Shown here: positions 33,215-44,249 of the stretch, one piece after another
How positions within the stretch are numbered: position 1 is the stretch's first letter
Layout: each line of letters opens with the position of its first letter
Source of the DNA: Galdieria partita
Taxonomy: Eukaryota > Rhodophyta > Bangiophyceae > Galdieriales > Galdieriaceae
Length of the DNA: 64,000 nucleotides
NCBI GenBank assembly: GCA_025991245.1
Contig: BQMJ01000009.1
Span: forward strand, 186,001-250,000
Direction: 5' to 3'
Notes under the pieces: model-generated
Told to the model about the DNA's origin: nothing
Databases searched by the model: none
Seen by the model: only the letters and a program-made list of their open reading frames with translations
Made by a program: the position numbers and the translations under genes

Positions 33215-33907
33215 AATAGATGGGTCCGTTGTTTCGTTTAAGTTTGGTACCGACATTGAAATTGGGGTTAAGTGTCTTCTGATATCAGCAATTGTGAGTT
33301 TGCTTTATAATTGGAAACTTTAAGTGACAAGTTTGACCAAAGTCCAAGTTGCCAGTTTTCAAGGAGTGTTCAGTATTTCGAGTATTTTATACTTGTAAGG
33401 TCTTCTTAGAAATTTCCACGTTTATAATTGTTGATAAAACATATCATAGTTTGAATAAAGTATTCAATACGGTGGTTGAATTTACAATGTTGTACTCTTT
33501 TTTTAAAGCAAGGAACTTTTTACCTAGTACAGATGTAACTAGCTACTAGGAATCTCTTACTGGAAGAATTAAAACTCGTATATTCTCAATGTCAAATAGC
33601 TTTTCTTGAATTCCTTTTTATAAAACAAGTCAGGAATCAAACAACTTTCGATAATAGCGTTGGGAATCGATTTGAAAATTGAAAGGTCATATATTTTACG
33701 ACCCGCCCTCCAGGCAATCCGGCTTCATTTCGATAGCAGCAAATTGGGCATTCATCGATTGGACGTAATAAACTACGTGATTGAGCAATTTCAATTGGTG
33801 GAAAATCAGCATTTTGCCAATGGTGTTGCCGAATGATCTCTTGTGGTGGTAGCACTTTTCCACAAAGTCAGCAACACGCAGCAGCTTATTACTAGGAGCT
33901 TTATTTC
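33215..33907. other. Gap with a minus-strand coding-like frame
   Basis: The minus strand 33855-33637 has a 72-codon frame (PPQEIIRQHHWQNADFPPIE, then RPIDECPICCYRNEAGLPGG) that looks like real protein but has no ATG in frame; an AAAAG acceptor just upstream would make it an internal or last exon whose first exon I cannot find before the divergent gene at 33908. The rest is 3' flank of CCR4. Confidence 0.3.
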
Positions 33908-34850
33908 ATGGACGCTTCTTTAACGTTGACTAGAAGACGGATTGTTTTTCGGCAAGGCAAGAAAGTTGACCAGAAGCAAGTGAACAGTAGTCCAATAACT
34001 GGAGAAGTTAAACGTAGTCGGAGTTTAGAAGGGAGAGTACTTTCAGCAATGGCCAAGCAGCTTTCAAGAAGTTCAACTAGTAGCGAAAGTTCGTCTTCTG
34101 CTTCAACCTCAGAGCCCTTGTACCGACGAGATTCTTTTTATCGCAATCCTCCAGTACAAGGAGACGAAAGCAGTTTGGATTTGTTGTCTGAAAAACTAAC
34201 CTTGGAGGAAGAAAAACCTACGAAGTATGTGGAGGCTGTCGCAAAAAGCTGTAAACGTCTGCAAGAGCCCTTTCAGTGGAAAACGTCTTATATTTCCATT
34301 CCTAGTTGTGTTGCATCACCAAATTCTCTTTTTTCGTTCGGCAATCAGAAAAGATCGAGAGATTGCGATCTTTCGTCTTCAAATAACCTAGCTCCTGGAG
34401 AATTTCCAACTCTTATCAGGCGCTTATGTCACGAACATAGCAGGATAAGAGTAAAGAAGCCGAAATCTTCATCTTCTAGAGGTTGTTTAAGGGATCTCAA
34501 TGAGAGTAATTGTGAACGATGCCAAATGATGACTAGGTAACTTGTCAACTTTCTTGCAGTGCTAAGATTTCTAAAACAATATCAACATTTTAGTTGGATG
34601 GTCGCCATCAGACAAGCCGTTGTTGCCGCCTCAACGCTTCCTTTTGATCCAAGATATCATTATGTATCATATAGTGTAGATAAGCGAGGTATTATCTATT
34701 GGTAAGTATATTTTTGGGTATATCGTTGTCAGTTAATTAACTGACCAAAGTAACGAACCTCTCATTCGGTTTCTTCCTGTTCGAAACTCAGCGGAACAAG
34801 CTCCCAGGAAACGAGCGAGGACTGAAGTTAGGTCTCAGAACTATCGATAG
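33908..34850 (+). CDS. Unrecognised Ser-rich basic protein
   Basis: I do not recognise it. Three exons keep phase: 33908-34536, 34594-34701 and 34751-34850 (introns 57 and 49 nt; donors GTAACT and GTAAGT), 278 aa. If the last intron were not spliced the frame would stop at TAA 34703-34705, but the consensus donor at that very point and the clean open frame of exon 3 favour splicing. The N-terminus is basic and Ser-rich (low complexity about 45-75, SRSSTSSESSSSASTS). The likely folded part is the end: SWMVAIRQAVVAASTLPFDP, then VSYSVDKRGIIYCNEPLIRF, followed by a basic tail (APRKRARTEVR) that could be a nuclear localisation signal. Confidence 0.6.
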
Positions 34851-36105
34851 CTTTTCAAATCGACAGATTGTACCAGTTAATTGTTTCTATATTCTGTGTA
34901 TCATTAAAAGTTTCTGTGACTTTTTCAGTCGTGTGCTATCGCAGTTATAACTACTACGAGTGCTTGAAGTTGAGGTAAACGTATTTTATAAAGATCTTGT
35001 TTTTGAGTCATCGACGTATTTCGATTGACGTTAATTTGTTTGCATATGTATGCAAAAACTTTACTCTTCTTGCAGCACGTTGCAAGTTCGTGTCTTTTGC
35101 CTAGTACATTTTAGAACTTGTCTACATGCTAACGTAATAAAATTATTGTTGAGGGATATAGTGTTAGTTTCTAGTACCTATCGAGAAGAGAATATGATTG
35201 AATCAGAGAGACAAAGTGCTTTGTGGTACGTGTCTTGATCACATATATGATTTTTGGTTATAACGAAGATAGGCAGAAACAGATTTGGCTGAATCAAACT
35301 AGCAATGAAGAAAGATGTCTAGAGCAGCAGTGAAAATTTTTTTCCATAACATCGATAACAGGCTATTTCTCCACGTTCGATTAAGTTCATAGGGCTCAGC
35401 GGAGAGTTCCCAGCCTTAGGGTGGTCATTTGTACTCATACTGATGCTGTATTATGGACACTGATGAAAATAATCAATACTAAAACGTCAACATTTTAGAT
35501 AGATATATACAATTGTCCAGTTGAATGTGCACTGGCTGAGACTTTCCACGAGACAAGTAGAAATTGTCATTGGACTGTAACTACGCTCACGTTGATGAGT
35601 AAGACTGTCAATCGCACTTTTACTACAGACTACAAGCAGCTGCAAAAAAACTAGTGAAAATTAGCAGGTCAGCCTTTTTTATCTCTAACTTATATCAGAA
35701 CTCCACGAAAGTGTAGAAGTCACTGTGCTGTTATACTTCATTCAATTTTTCCCAAAGTTGACGATTGTTTTGCCACTATTAAAACATTATCACCAAAGTT
35801 CTACACTGTTTCTTCTGTTTGAAATATTGAGGTTCTTGGTACCGTGTTTTTACTTAAGCACGAGAGTATCCGATAACATGAGTCGAACCAGTAGAAACGA
35901 AGTTGAGGAAGAAAGAACAGTGACAGCTCCAACTGGAATGGCCGTCTGATAATCCTTCTTCTGAAATCAAATTCCCAAAAAGCTCGTCTTTCTTCATGAA
36001 ACACTTTTAATCTACATTATAAGTTTTCAGCGCAGGAATTATAGCCCTTCAACTTTGTAATGCCCGAGACACCGCCAATTTTAAAATTTCGGCGGGTAGC
36101 CTAAA
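34851..36105. other. Gap with one spliced candidate
   Basis: Plus strand 35076-35225 joined to 35273-35333 (donor GTACGT, acceptor AAGATAG, 47 nt) gives an open tail, ..RDIVLVSSTYREENMIES then RQSALWQKQIWLNQTSN, ending TGA 35331-35333. It begins after an acceptor-like TTCTTGCAG at 35075, so earlier exons would be needed; I could not find them. The last 40 bases before 36106 hold a palindrome described separately. Otherwise nothing convincing. Confidence 0.3.
36072..36095. promoter_or_regulatory. GC-ended palindrome before the coiled-coil gene
   Basis: Imperfect inverted repeat CCGCCAATTTT / AAAATTTCGGCGG, ending 10 bp before ATG 36106. GC-rich arms in AT-rich DNA stand out. Each arm resembles an E2F half-site (TTGGCGG on one strand, TTTCGGCGG on the other). 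Role inferred. Confidence 0.4.
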
Positions 36106-38076
36106 ATGAGTAAGGACCAAAGAAGCGTTCTTTTAACACATAATACAAAGACTCCTTCAAGTAACCGTCTGCTACAAGAATCTACTGAAATCAATGTTAA
36201 TTACCAATCAAAAAAACTGGAAGCATACAAAGCTAAATGGAAAGCATCTATACAGGAGAAGCAGCAATTGCAGGAGGATCATCAAAGACTCTTGAAAAGG
36301 TTGAGGGAACTCGAGAGGAAAGATCTGGCTAAGACACAGCAGAACAGGCGTTCAAAAGACTCAGAAGAGAAACGATTGAATTATTCAAGCAACAGAGTCC
36401 GTTCTTCAGTTGGTAGCTCGAGAAGGGTTGAGTTGCAGAAGCTTGAAGGAGTCCAGCTCTCAGCACATGTTGACTTTTCTTCAAGAAGGAACAGTATCGG
36501 TGTTACCCGCAGTACGCATACTTCTATCGGTGAGAGATTTCGAGACAGTTCTAGTCCAACTACAGGGTTTCTAGAATCTTCCAAACCTCTAGAGATAGCG
36601 AAGCACTCGAAGTCTGCAACAAGTAACGAAGACGAAAAGAGTTTGCAATTTCATTCCAGTTCCAAATCGTTGAATACTGATACAGGTAAAAGATTGAACG
36701 AAACACAGTTTGTAATCGAAGAAGGTGCAGGAGAAACGTCTCAAACACTAAAGGTAGTAGCCTTAACTAAGGAGCTCAGTGTGTTAAGCAATAGAAAAAA
36801 GAAATTAGAGCAAGAGGTTTTTCAGCTGAAAACTGAACTAAGCAAGGAAGAAGGGAAGCGTTGGATAGTTATCCGTGAGCATATAGAAGCTCAACGGAAG
36901 CTCTGCAATGTCATGAACAATTGGAAGTTATTTTATGACAGTCTCGTTCAAAGCTTCTTGCCAGAATGTCAAAAATTTCTATCGTGTATCAAAGGGAAAG
37001 AAGCTATAAGTAGTTGCCTGCAAGGAATAGAATGCGAAATCTCTAATACAACGAATAACACAAACGTAAAACGTACAAATAATTTAGGAGAGAATGCCCA
37101 AGAAGGACAATTGAATAGATTCTCTATTGATACGAGAATTTCCTCTGATGGATCTATTGCATATAATGATTATGCAATTGATTCAACATCAAGTTTTCAC
37201 AATTCAGGAGAACAACTGGATGCTCTATTAGAGTCTGAAGGCAAATCTCTGTTTGAGGATGACGTTTTTGTATATTCGGCTGAATGGTCAACCGTCTTGA
37301 ATGATTTTGTCTGCAATCAACCATTTGGCCGAGTTATATGTCACAAACTCCTCACTAACTTGAAAAATTTGGACTCTGTTGAGAGGAAATTTGAAACTGT
37401 GACACAAAAACTTGAAGACAGGATTAAGCGATTACGAGCAAAGATTTCTATTCTTTGTGGAAATAATCCCGTCCAAGTTGCCTGCATGGACCTTGGAATA
37501 TCTAGTGACTGCACATTGGCGATCAACTCATTCTCATCTGGTCCCACAGTTAGTCTCGAGGAGGGCTTTGAGAAAATATCTTGCCAAAGTGATGCTTCTC
37601 AAAGAAAGAACTCAGCTTCAAAATGCATCGGCTTTCAGAATTCGAAAACTTTGACTGATATGGGCTTCTTGGAACCGTTGCAGAGGAAGGTTGAAGAACT
37701 GGAAACCAAATATTGCTGCATGATAACTAGAATTCTGGTTCAAAACGATAAGTTATCGTCTTTGAGGAATAATCAGAGCGAACTCAAAAGTACACATTCC
37801 CTTTGCTTTTTAAGTCTCGTGGAAGAATTGCTAAGGTTGTTAGAGTTGTCCTCAAAGAAACACAACAGTGTGTTATTGCAATCATTCCCGACAAACCGTG
37901 GAACTGATTCCCAGAATGGTTTGTGCCGAGAATTTTCCGAAGATTTCGCATTTTCTAAACTCGGGCAAACTTTTTGTATTCACTGTCAATCTTTGCTCCA
38001 AGAGAATAAAGCTCTGAAGGAGAGGATCGTAGAACTCGAGGAGGAAAATTCTTCTCTTGCTGATCAAATATTTTGA
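36106..38076 (+). CDS. Large coiled-coil protein of unknown function
   Basis: Single exon, 656 aa. Coiled-coil stretches are visible at about residues 35-80 (KLEAYKAKWKASIQEKQQLQ, KRLRELERKD), 215-275 (ALTKELSVLSNRKKKLEQEV), 425-450 (KFETVTQKLEDRIKRLRAKI) and a C-terminal zipper 635-655 (ALKERIVELEEENSSLADQIF). Between them are Ser-rich, disordered-looking regions (about 85-205 and 315-345). A CxxC (CIHCQSLL) precedes the last zipper. Composition suggests a centrosome, kinetochore or cytoskeletal scaffold, but I recognise no family. An E2F-like palindrome just before the start hints at cell-cycle regulation. Start ATG 36106 is the first in frame. Confidence 0.75.
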   Translation: MSKDQRSVLLTHNTKTPSSNRLLQESTEINVNYQSKKLEAYKAKWKASIQEKQQLQEDHQRLLKRLRELERKDLAKTQQNRRSKDSEEKRLNYSSNRVRSSVGSSRRVELQKLEGVQLSAHVDFSSRRNSIGVTRSTHTSIGERFRDSSSPTTGFLESSKPLEIAKHSKSATSNEDEKSLQFHSSSKSLNTDTGKRLNETQFVIEEGAGETSQTLKVVALTKELSVLSNRKKKLEQEVFQLKTELSKEEGKRWIVIREHIEAQRKLCNVMNNWKLFYDSLVQSFLPECQKFLSCIKGKEAISSCLQGIECEISNTTNNTNVKRTNNLGENAQEGQLNRFSIDTRISSDGSIAYNDYAIDSTSSFHNSGEQLDALLESEGKSLFEDDVFVYSAEWSTVLNDFVCNQPFGRVICHKLLTNLKNLDSVERKFETVTQKLEDRIKRLRAKISILCGNNPVQVACMDLGISSDCTLAINSFSSGPTVSLEEGFEKISCQSDASQRKNSASKCIGFQNSKTLTDMGFLEPLQRKVEELETKYCCMITRILVQNDKLSSLRNNQSELKSTHSLCFLSLVEELLRLLELSSKKHNSVLLQSFPTNRGTDSQNGLCREFSEDFAFSKLGQTFCIHCQSLLQENKALKERIVELEEENSSLADQIF

Positions 38077-38904
38077 GACTGTATCTATTGAAGAAAGTTA
38101 TGAAATTATTTTGCGTTGCTTGTACTCAAATCTTCATCTGAATGTTGAGCTCGTCGTAATGAAAGCTGTCAGATTGAATGAATTCAAGACTTTTGATAGA
38201 CCGGTTGGCTTCAAGGAGCTTTTTGAAAGAGGTAGCTGAATGTCTAATTTAAAAATATTGCTTAACATGTAATGAATCAATACTCAAGTTGCCATTTAGT
38301 GAAGACATTTTTGTAGAATTCAGAAATGCTTTCTGCGAAGTCACCAAATTGTATCATTGCTGAACTGGCTCAATTAAGTTTTATGGCTTACAAATCTTTA
38401 ATGTGCCATACTCGACACGTTCTTAAGGAACACTTCCATTTTCTCCTTGACATGTTATTTATATTATGATGTCTCATGGTTGGAATTTACTGTAGTTTGC
38501 GAAGTGTACGTTCCAGTCTCTTCTCTTTCTATAATTAATGTGAAGGTACTCATTATTAGCTAGAATTCGGTATTGTTTTGCCAGTTTTTGATCACAGTTT
38601 TTTATTCTCAAACAAACTGGAACTTCCACTTCAAGGTTACTTTTGACTCATTTTACTTGAGTAAAATTATCTAATGACACTGTAGGAGCTCAGTTACTTT
38701 CTTAGAAAACTTCGGAGTATAAAAATTTCTTAGTTTTTCGAAAGATTCAAGACATCATACAATAATTCTAATGAAACGATCTATCAAAGACAGTAGCAGA
38801 CGAGACAAATAAAATGATTCAAAGAAATGAAACCGCCTTTGTCCAATAGGCATCGTGCATTTCCTGGGAACTAGCCTTTAGTGGTCTTCTGTGAACGTTT
38901 GAAG
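38077..38904. other. Gap, nothing recognised
   Basis: AT-rich, many stops in all frames, no exon pairs that join well. Probably 3' flank of the coiled-coil gene and promoter of the hydrolase. Confidence 0.5.
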
Positions 38905-39727
38905 ATGACTTCGATAAATATCTCGAAGGAGGGAGAAGTTTTTCCTGGCTTTTTGTATGGTGAAAAGAATCCTAATAAGTTTGGTGTTGTTATTATTCAA
39001 GAAATATGGGGCGTCACTGATCCAATAAAGTACAGAGCCAAGGAACTGAGTGAGGCCTTGCAGTGTAAGAGTGTGGTACCCGACTTGTACAGAGGAAAGG
39101 TTGCCAGAAAAATTGATGAAGCAACTCACGTGAGTGAACTTCTTGTTGACGTTATGACTGTACACTAAACTTAAGGAAGTTTCGTCAACACTTAGACTGG
39201 AAAGGAGCAATACAAGATGTCGAAGCTGCAGCACGTGCTTTAAGGAATCAGTACGGCTGTTCAAAAGTTGGAGTGGTTGGTTTTTGTATGGGAGGAGCGT
39301 TGGCTTTGGCAGCTTCAGTGCTCTGTTCTAGTTTGGATGCAGCAGTTTGTTTCTATGGCGTCCCCTCAGAAGATTTGTGTGACTTGACAAAGATCAAAAT
39401 TCCAGTTCAATGCCACTTTGGAGATAAGGATCACGCAAAAGGTTTTTCGGATCCTGAAACTGCTCGTAGTTTGAAGGAGAAACTGGAAAGGCATCACATC
39501 GTTCATGAATTCTACACGTATCCAAATGCCGGCCATGCTTTTATGAATCCTCCAGAAGAGTGGGATCCTGAAATGCGTGAAATGCTCAAGGTTTGTTGTC
39601 AACACCGTATTATGAAATTGTAATAACAAGTGTTGGATAGGATCGTCTTGCAGGTCAATATGACGAAGAAAGTCGAAAAGTTGCGCTAAATCGGATGCTT
39701 GCTTTCTTCAAACAATATCTCTCATGA
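38905..39727 (+). CDS. Dienelactone hydrolase family protein
   Basis: Alpha/beta-hydrolase of the dienelactone hydrolase family; in eukaryotes usually a cytosolic hydrolase of small lactones or esters. Exons 38905-39129, 39180-39590 and 39641-39727 (two 50-nt introns) keep phase and give 240 aa, the family norm. Catalytic triad: Cys in VGVVGFCMGGALAL, Asp in HFGDKDHAKGF and His in YPNAGHAFMNP. The early IIQEIWGVTDPIKYRAKEL block carries the conserved Glu that tunes the nucleophile. In the last exon DRLAGQYDEESRKVALNRML completes the final helix, and only the intron ending TTGGATAG yields it. ATG 38905 is preferred to an in-frame GTG 24 bp upstream. Confidence 0.92.
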
Positions 39728-40321
39728 TCATTTGTTTTGTTTGTCTCGACGTCTATTGTAATATGTGTTGTGTTTCATTACATAAAGAAGATTTTCAGTA
39801 TTTCTCGTGGAGCTTATATTCTGTGGCAGTTAATAATCATTGCACAAAGTGCGAATGTCCTTGATTATATTCAAAAGTTCATTTTCATTTAAAACTCTAT
39901 GGAGATTTGTCTTCTATTCGGACATTCTTGAGAAAATACTTCCGCATCTACAAAACATCTGAAAGTTTTATAAAGGTTCGTCTTTCACAATATATTGTTA
40001 TAGTCACTACTATGCAATCTCAACAAGAAAGCTTTCCGATACATCACGCTCAATGACACAATATATTTTACGAAAGATATCCACTCTTAAAGATGCTATC
40101 ATCAATGAAGATTCGATATTTCTAAGCAAAACTTCTTCAATACGTCCTGAAAGACTATATATATCAAGACATAGCGTACTGAGAGTTTTCATAGCAAAAA
40201 ATGGTTTGTTTCCCGACACTATTGTTGAACGTCAATGGGAAGTCAAAACCTTCAAGTTTCCAAGCCCACAGACTTCCAACCGTAATAATAATAAAAGCTT
40301 TTCTTAAAAATGAATCAGTAG
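39728..40321. other. Gap with overlapping short frames
   Basis: Both strands have 65-85-codon frames around 40010-40310 over the same bases; the minus one (KTLSTLCLDIYSLSGRIEEV) is mildly protein-like. I could not attach either to a start and splice pattern, so no gene is called. Confidence 0.35.
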
Positions 40322-40723
40322 TTACAAGTGTTGGATAAACGTCTGTAGAAAGAAGGAGAGGCAAGATTCTTTCCAACTCTTTCGACTATTCTAGCCCTTG
40401 CTCACCTCTTGTTTGCGTTGTAATCGTTCAAAATGCAGCTTCTTCAAGATTGAATTTATGTAAGAATAATAGCTTCCACTAAACGTGGACTTGGAGATAA
40501 AATGAGTAGAATCCTTCTTACAATCATACGTTTCTTGGTCGCTGGAATCTTGTTCCCCTTCCAACTTTTGTGTGCCATAACTTAAGGAACTGTGCCTGCG
40601 ACAACCGGTCATCATCTTTAAATAGTACAAGACAAAATATACTAACTGTAAGCCTAACGAGAGCCTCTTTATTCCACAAGAACACTCAACGGCCTCGTCC
40701 TTTCCTTCTAAAGGGCGTTTCAT
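40322..40723 (-). CDS. Unrecognised 91-aa protein
   Basis: Three exons keep phase: 40723-40659, 40595-40406 and 40342-40322, with two 63-nt introns (GTTAGG..TCGCAG, GTGAGC..CTACAG). The product starts MKRPLEGKDEAVECSC, has an acidic middle (EGEQDSSDQETYD) and a C-terminal helix FSGSYYSYINSILKKL then HFERLQRK, and ends ETFIQHL. The Tyr-rich segment and amphipathic helix look like a short interaction motif of a nuclear factor, but I cannot name it. An unspliced reading would also stay open, replacing HSSLSYG by a longer segment; the splice model removes an odd hydrophobic insert, which is why I prefer it. Confidence 0.55.
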
Positions 40724-41410
40724 CTAAGAACTGTACAGCAAACGAAAATGCAAAATTGATGATACAATAAAGCCTTCATTTCTGCGAATTAAGGGAATCG
40801 TTTCTTGAACAATCAATGCTTATATGGAAATCTAGACTGTTGGGCTTTCAAGTGATATATCTCTGTATTCTGCAAATAGATGGGTCCTTTTCAAATAGTC
40901 AAAAATCACTTAACCACTCTTTTCTGGTGCTGCAGTATGAAACGTAGGAAGAACCAAGTTGAAAACTATGTCCTTTGTGATTTCTACTTTTTTTTTTATA
41001 AAATACGCCATTTTAGAATAAACAAGTCTATTCCTGATTATCGAAAAGCACTGAAAGACAACCTAGTGAATACTTTGAACTGGTGGTTACGTCTTCTATT
41101 TGGATAACTATATTGCCTATTCGGACAGAATTACGTCAAGTCACTTTCGGTTATGCATTTTTGTACGACATGTTAGTTCAGTCAACATTTTCAACTGAAA
41201 TAATAAAATTCTTTATAGTGCAACAGAGCGAAATATTTGCAGGCTGCCATCACCTTTTGTCCAAGCTAGCAACGAAGAGTTAATGTTGAAAATTTTCCTA
41301 GCAACTTGCTAAAGTAGCAATATCTACAAAGTCTAACCAGAAGACGGTTTAAACTGACCTGAATACTCTCCAAAACTAGAATTCCATTTTTATAATAAAT
41401 TAATCGCAGT
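40724..41410. other. Gap, nothing recognised
   Basis: Promoter side of the 91-aa gene and 3' flank of the NmrA-like gene. Short frames only, including one of 75 codons on the plus strand with a poly-T-encoded Phe run; none persuasive. Confidence 0.5.
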
Positions 41411-42445
41411 TTATTCTCCTTCTTCACGTCCTATCAAGACCTGCTTATACTTTTTTGCCCATTGTTCCAATGTGTGGTACTTTGGATACAATTTCCTACA
41501 AGTTTCTATATCGAATTCCTTAATATGTTCGTCATCAAACATCATCTGATAGGACGCAAACATATCTGCCAAGTCATTTGCAAATGGAAAGGTCTGTGAC
41601 TTTAAACATGTTTAGACAAGCATCTTAATAACCTAAGATACTGAACTCACTCTGAATTGTTCTATAGTTTGGGGAATGTAGTAAACCTTCTTGTCGAGAG
41701 ACTTGGATAAGACTTCTGCAACCTGGTATAAATTCATAGAAGAATGGACCACATCAATAGTTGTATTGATATATTCAGCAGGTTGCTCCAAAACTCCGGC
41801 AACGACACCTCCTACATCTTCAACACAAGTCATAAACATGCGAGATGATCCCATTGGCAAAGAAAATTCAAGTTGTTCAGGATTTTCTTTCCTAGGATGA
41901 AGCCAAAACCGTAAATTTTCAAAGTAGGCATATAGGCGAATAATAATAGTAGGAAGACCAATATCTCTCAGGTGCTCTTCTATAGCAACCTTTGTTTCAA
42001 AATGACGAGTTGCGAATTTATCGTTCGTCAATTTTTTGGTGGAAGGAAGACTGCTGAAAATTGGGTATGGAACTTGAGCCAATTTAGCAGCATCAGCAAA
42101 GTTTTTTCCGCAAAGAATTTCCTTTCGTTCAGGGCCCTCTGGATCGTTCAAAAACGTTCGGAAATCTGTTACCCCGAAAGCTGCGTCAGTATTTCTAAAT
42201 AGAGGTAACAACGTCTCTGGTGACTGCAAGAGGTCACCCTGGAAAACTTCAGCTCCTTTTCTTACAAGCGACTGGGCAGCTTCACTAGAGGGATTCCTTG
42301 TTACTGCACGAACTTTCCAACCCTTTCCTAACAAGTGCTCAACAACACTTCCACCTGAATACAATTTTATTTCTACTTTTAAAGTCGCAAACGATACAAA
42401 CACACCTTGGCGACCTGTTGCACCAAATACAAGAACTGTTGGCAT
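41411..42445 (-). CDS. NmrA-like NAD(P)-binding protein
   Basis: Atypical short-chain dehydrogenase of the NmrA/HSCARG family; such proteins bind NADP and act as redox sensors or as reductases. Exons 42445-42406, 42354-41651 and 41593-41411 (introns 51 and 57 nt) keep phase and give 308 aa. The first join makes the Rossmann motif VLVFGATGRQGGSVVEHLL. RAVTRNPSS (the NADP-selective Arg), GAEVFQGDLLQ and the later TRHFETKVAIEEHL with PTIIIRLYAYFENL are standard for the family. The last exon (TFPFANDLADMFASYQMM, then a helix ending YKQVLIGREEGE) is the usual C-terminal part. The catalytic Tyr-Lys of classical SDRs is not in place, favouring a regulator. ATG 42445 is favoured over an upstream in-frame TTG. 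Confidence 0.9.
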
Positions 42446-43126
42446 GACAACCCTCAAATTGGCAAAGGAATGAAATGACGTAAGACCGCACTAACGAACA
42501 AGCGTTCGAATATTTTGTTCAACGCTTTGGTTTTTGTTGATTCTCGAGAAATAAGTTCAGTAAAAGAAATCTAGAATGACTACAAACAAGGTAGTTTAGA
42601 ATTTTTAGTATTTCATTTGCTTATGTCCGTTATAACAGTGATATATGCCAGAGCCTTCCTACATTGTGAGCACTCTAAGGAATAAACTAAATTTATACAA
42701 CTCCGAAGACTGAAGTATAACATGTCTTTAGCTCTTTCAAGGCTTTGATTTTATATCTAGGTCTTCCTTATCTGAAGGAAATGCATTCAAAGTTCGCAAC
42801 AGCTCTCGTGAAATTCTATGCAGTTTGAAATTCTTTTCATTCTGCAAACGACTATTTAAAAAGAGAAAAGCTGTCCATCAGGTAAATTGGATTCGGAAGA
42901 AAAGAGGAATACAAGCTTCATTGCTTCAAAAGATTCTTTAGTGTATGGCATCTTAGATACATATAATCCTTTCATTCTACAATATCCAACGTTTAGTATA
43001 CATTGTAACTACTTTAAATTCTTGAGTTGCTAATGAAAGTTTTGAATATTTTTAGATTTGAGACGTTCCTGTTGAATTCATTAGATCTTCGCGGATTGGG
43101 TGAACGCATTTTGTCAGTTGTTCAAA
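42446..43126. other. Divergent gap, nothing recognised
   Basis: Between the starts of the NmrA-like and GDT1-family genes. AT-rich with frequent stops; no motif stands out. Confidence 0.5.
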
Positions 43127-44234
43127 ATGCCACCTGTTGGTAGAGAAGATCGTCGAAACTTGTTGGCATTCGGAATAACAAGGCTGCATTCTATATCGAA
43201 TACACGTTGTTGTACTCGGTTAAAGTCTGTAAGGAAAAACGTAACTCCGTTGACTGTCTCCAAAAGAAAAGAGCGCTGCCAACTTGTTTTGAGTTGTCAA
43301 GATAGCGAGTACACTGTAACTTCCCAGAGGTCCTTTTCTTCCCATCCTGGTCGAAAGAACTCGTTTTACTCCTCTTTTTATCGAATACTACAATGGATTT
43401 ATTTTCGTCCGAAAGGAGCTTTGTCCAAACAATTGGAATCCTTGAAGTTATTGCATTCTTCCACTTTGGCTGTTCTTCCTCTTCTGCTAAGTATGTCCTC
43501 TACTACCTCTGGAGTACAGTTTTATTCCTTGCAGAAGTTTTTGGAAGCCTTCGAAGCAACTTTGATAGCTCGGGTGAAAGGAAGAACTTTTTTTGTGACC
43601 GCTCTTTTAGCTACCCGCTATGAACCACTTTTGGTTATATCCGGTTGCGTGACCGCTCTTTTGATTACCTCTATTCTTGCTTATTTCATACCCATTATTG
43701 GATTGGAGGAGGTAGGTTTGTTGACGAAATTTTACTTTAATACAGATTTCTGTTTCGCATTTCACTTAGGTTTTGTATCTCATACCGTTTTCGTGGATAC
43801 ATTATGGCGCCGTTATCCTATTCTTAGGTTTTGGTGCTCAGTTAATTCGATATTCAGATAGACTGTCGGAAGAAGAAGAACACACTGTCGAAAGTCAGGA
43901 ACTAATTGGTGCGGAATCCCAAATGAAGACTTTTAAGGGAGACGTAGGCGAAGAGAAAACTGTTAATGTTTTTCTCCAAATTATAGGAATGACAGTTCTC
44001 TCAGAATGGTGTGGAAATGCCATGTCCACAGTTATGTCAATTTCTACTGTTCACAATATTCTTCCAGTTCTTTCAGGTGTCGTTTTGTCCAATATAGTTT
44101 CAACTACTTTGATTGTTTTTCTCGTTTGGTTAGTCATGAGAAAACTGTCAGCAAAACGGGCTACCAATGTGTCTGGAATAACTTTGATAGGACTAGCGTT
44201 GTTTTATTTGTTTCGGGGTCCTTCACAATCATAA
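43127..44234 (+). CDS. GDT1/UPF0016-family membrane protein with altered signature motifs
   Basis: Related to TMEM165/Gdt1 and the chloroplast Mn/Ca transporters PAM71 and CMT1. Exons 43127-43711 and 43770-44234 (intron 58 nt) keep phase, 349 aa. The first 90 or so residues are basic and Ser-rich, like a transit peptide. Two three-helix halves follow, joined by an acidic loop (EEEEHTVESQELIG). The family signature E-x-G-D-(K/R)-(S/T) occurs once per half. Here the first reads RVKGRTFF in the phrase TLIARVKGRTFFVTALLATR, and the second reads EWCGNAMS in TVLSEWCGNAMSTVMSI, so the metal-binding Asp is lost from both and the first Glu is lost too. Surrounding helix sequence (VSGCVTALL, PIIGLEEVLYLIPF, VLSGVVLSNIVS) is otherwise family-like. 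Transport ability is doubtful. Confidence 0.75.
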
Positions 44235-44249
44235 AACTTTAAGGGTTAT

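Noticed and set aside
40010-40376. Overlapping frames of 65-85 codons on both strands after the 91-aa gene
   Set aside because: Joining the minus frame to the 91-aa gene needs a 29-nt intron, and no start or splice pattern supports the others.
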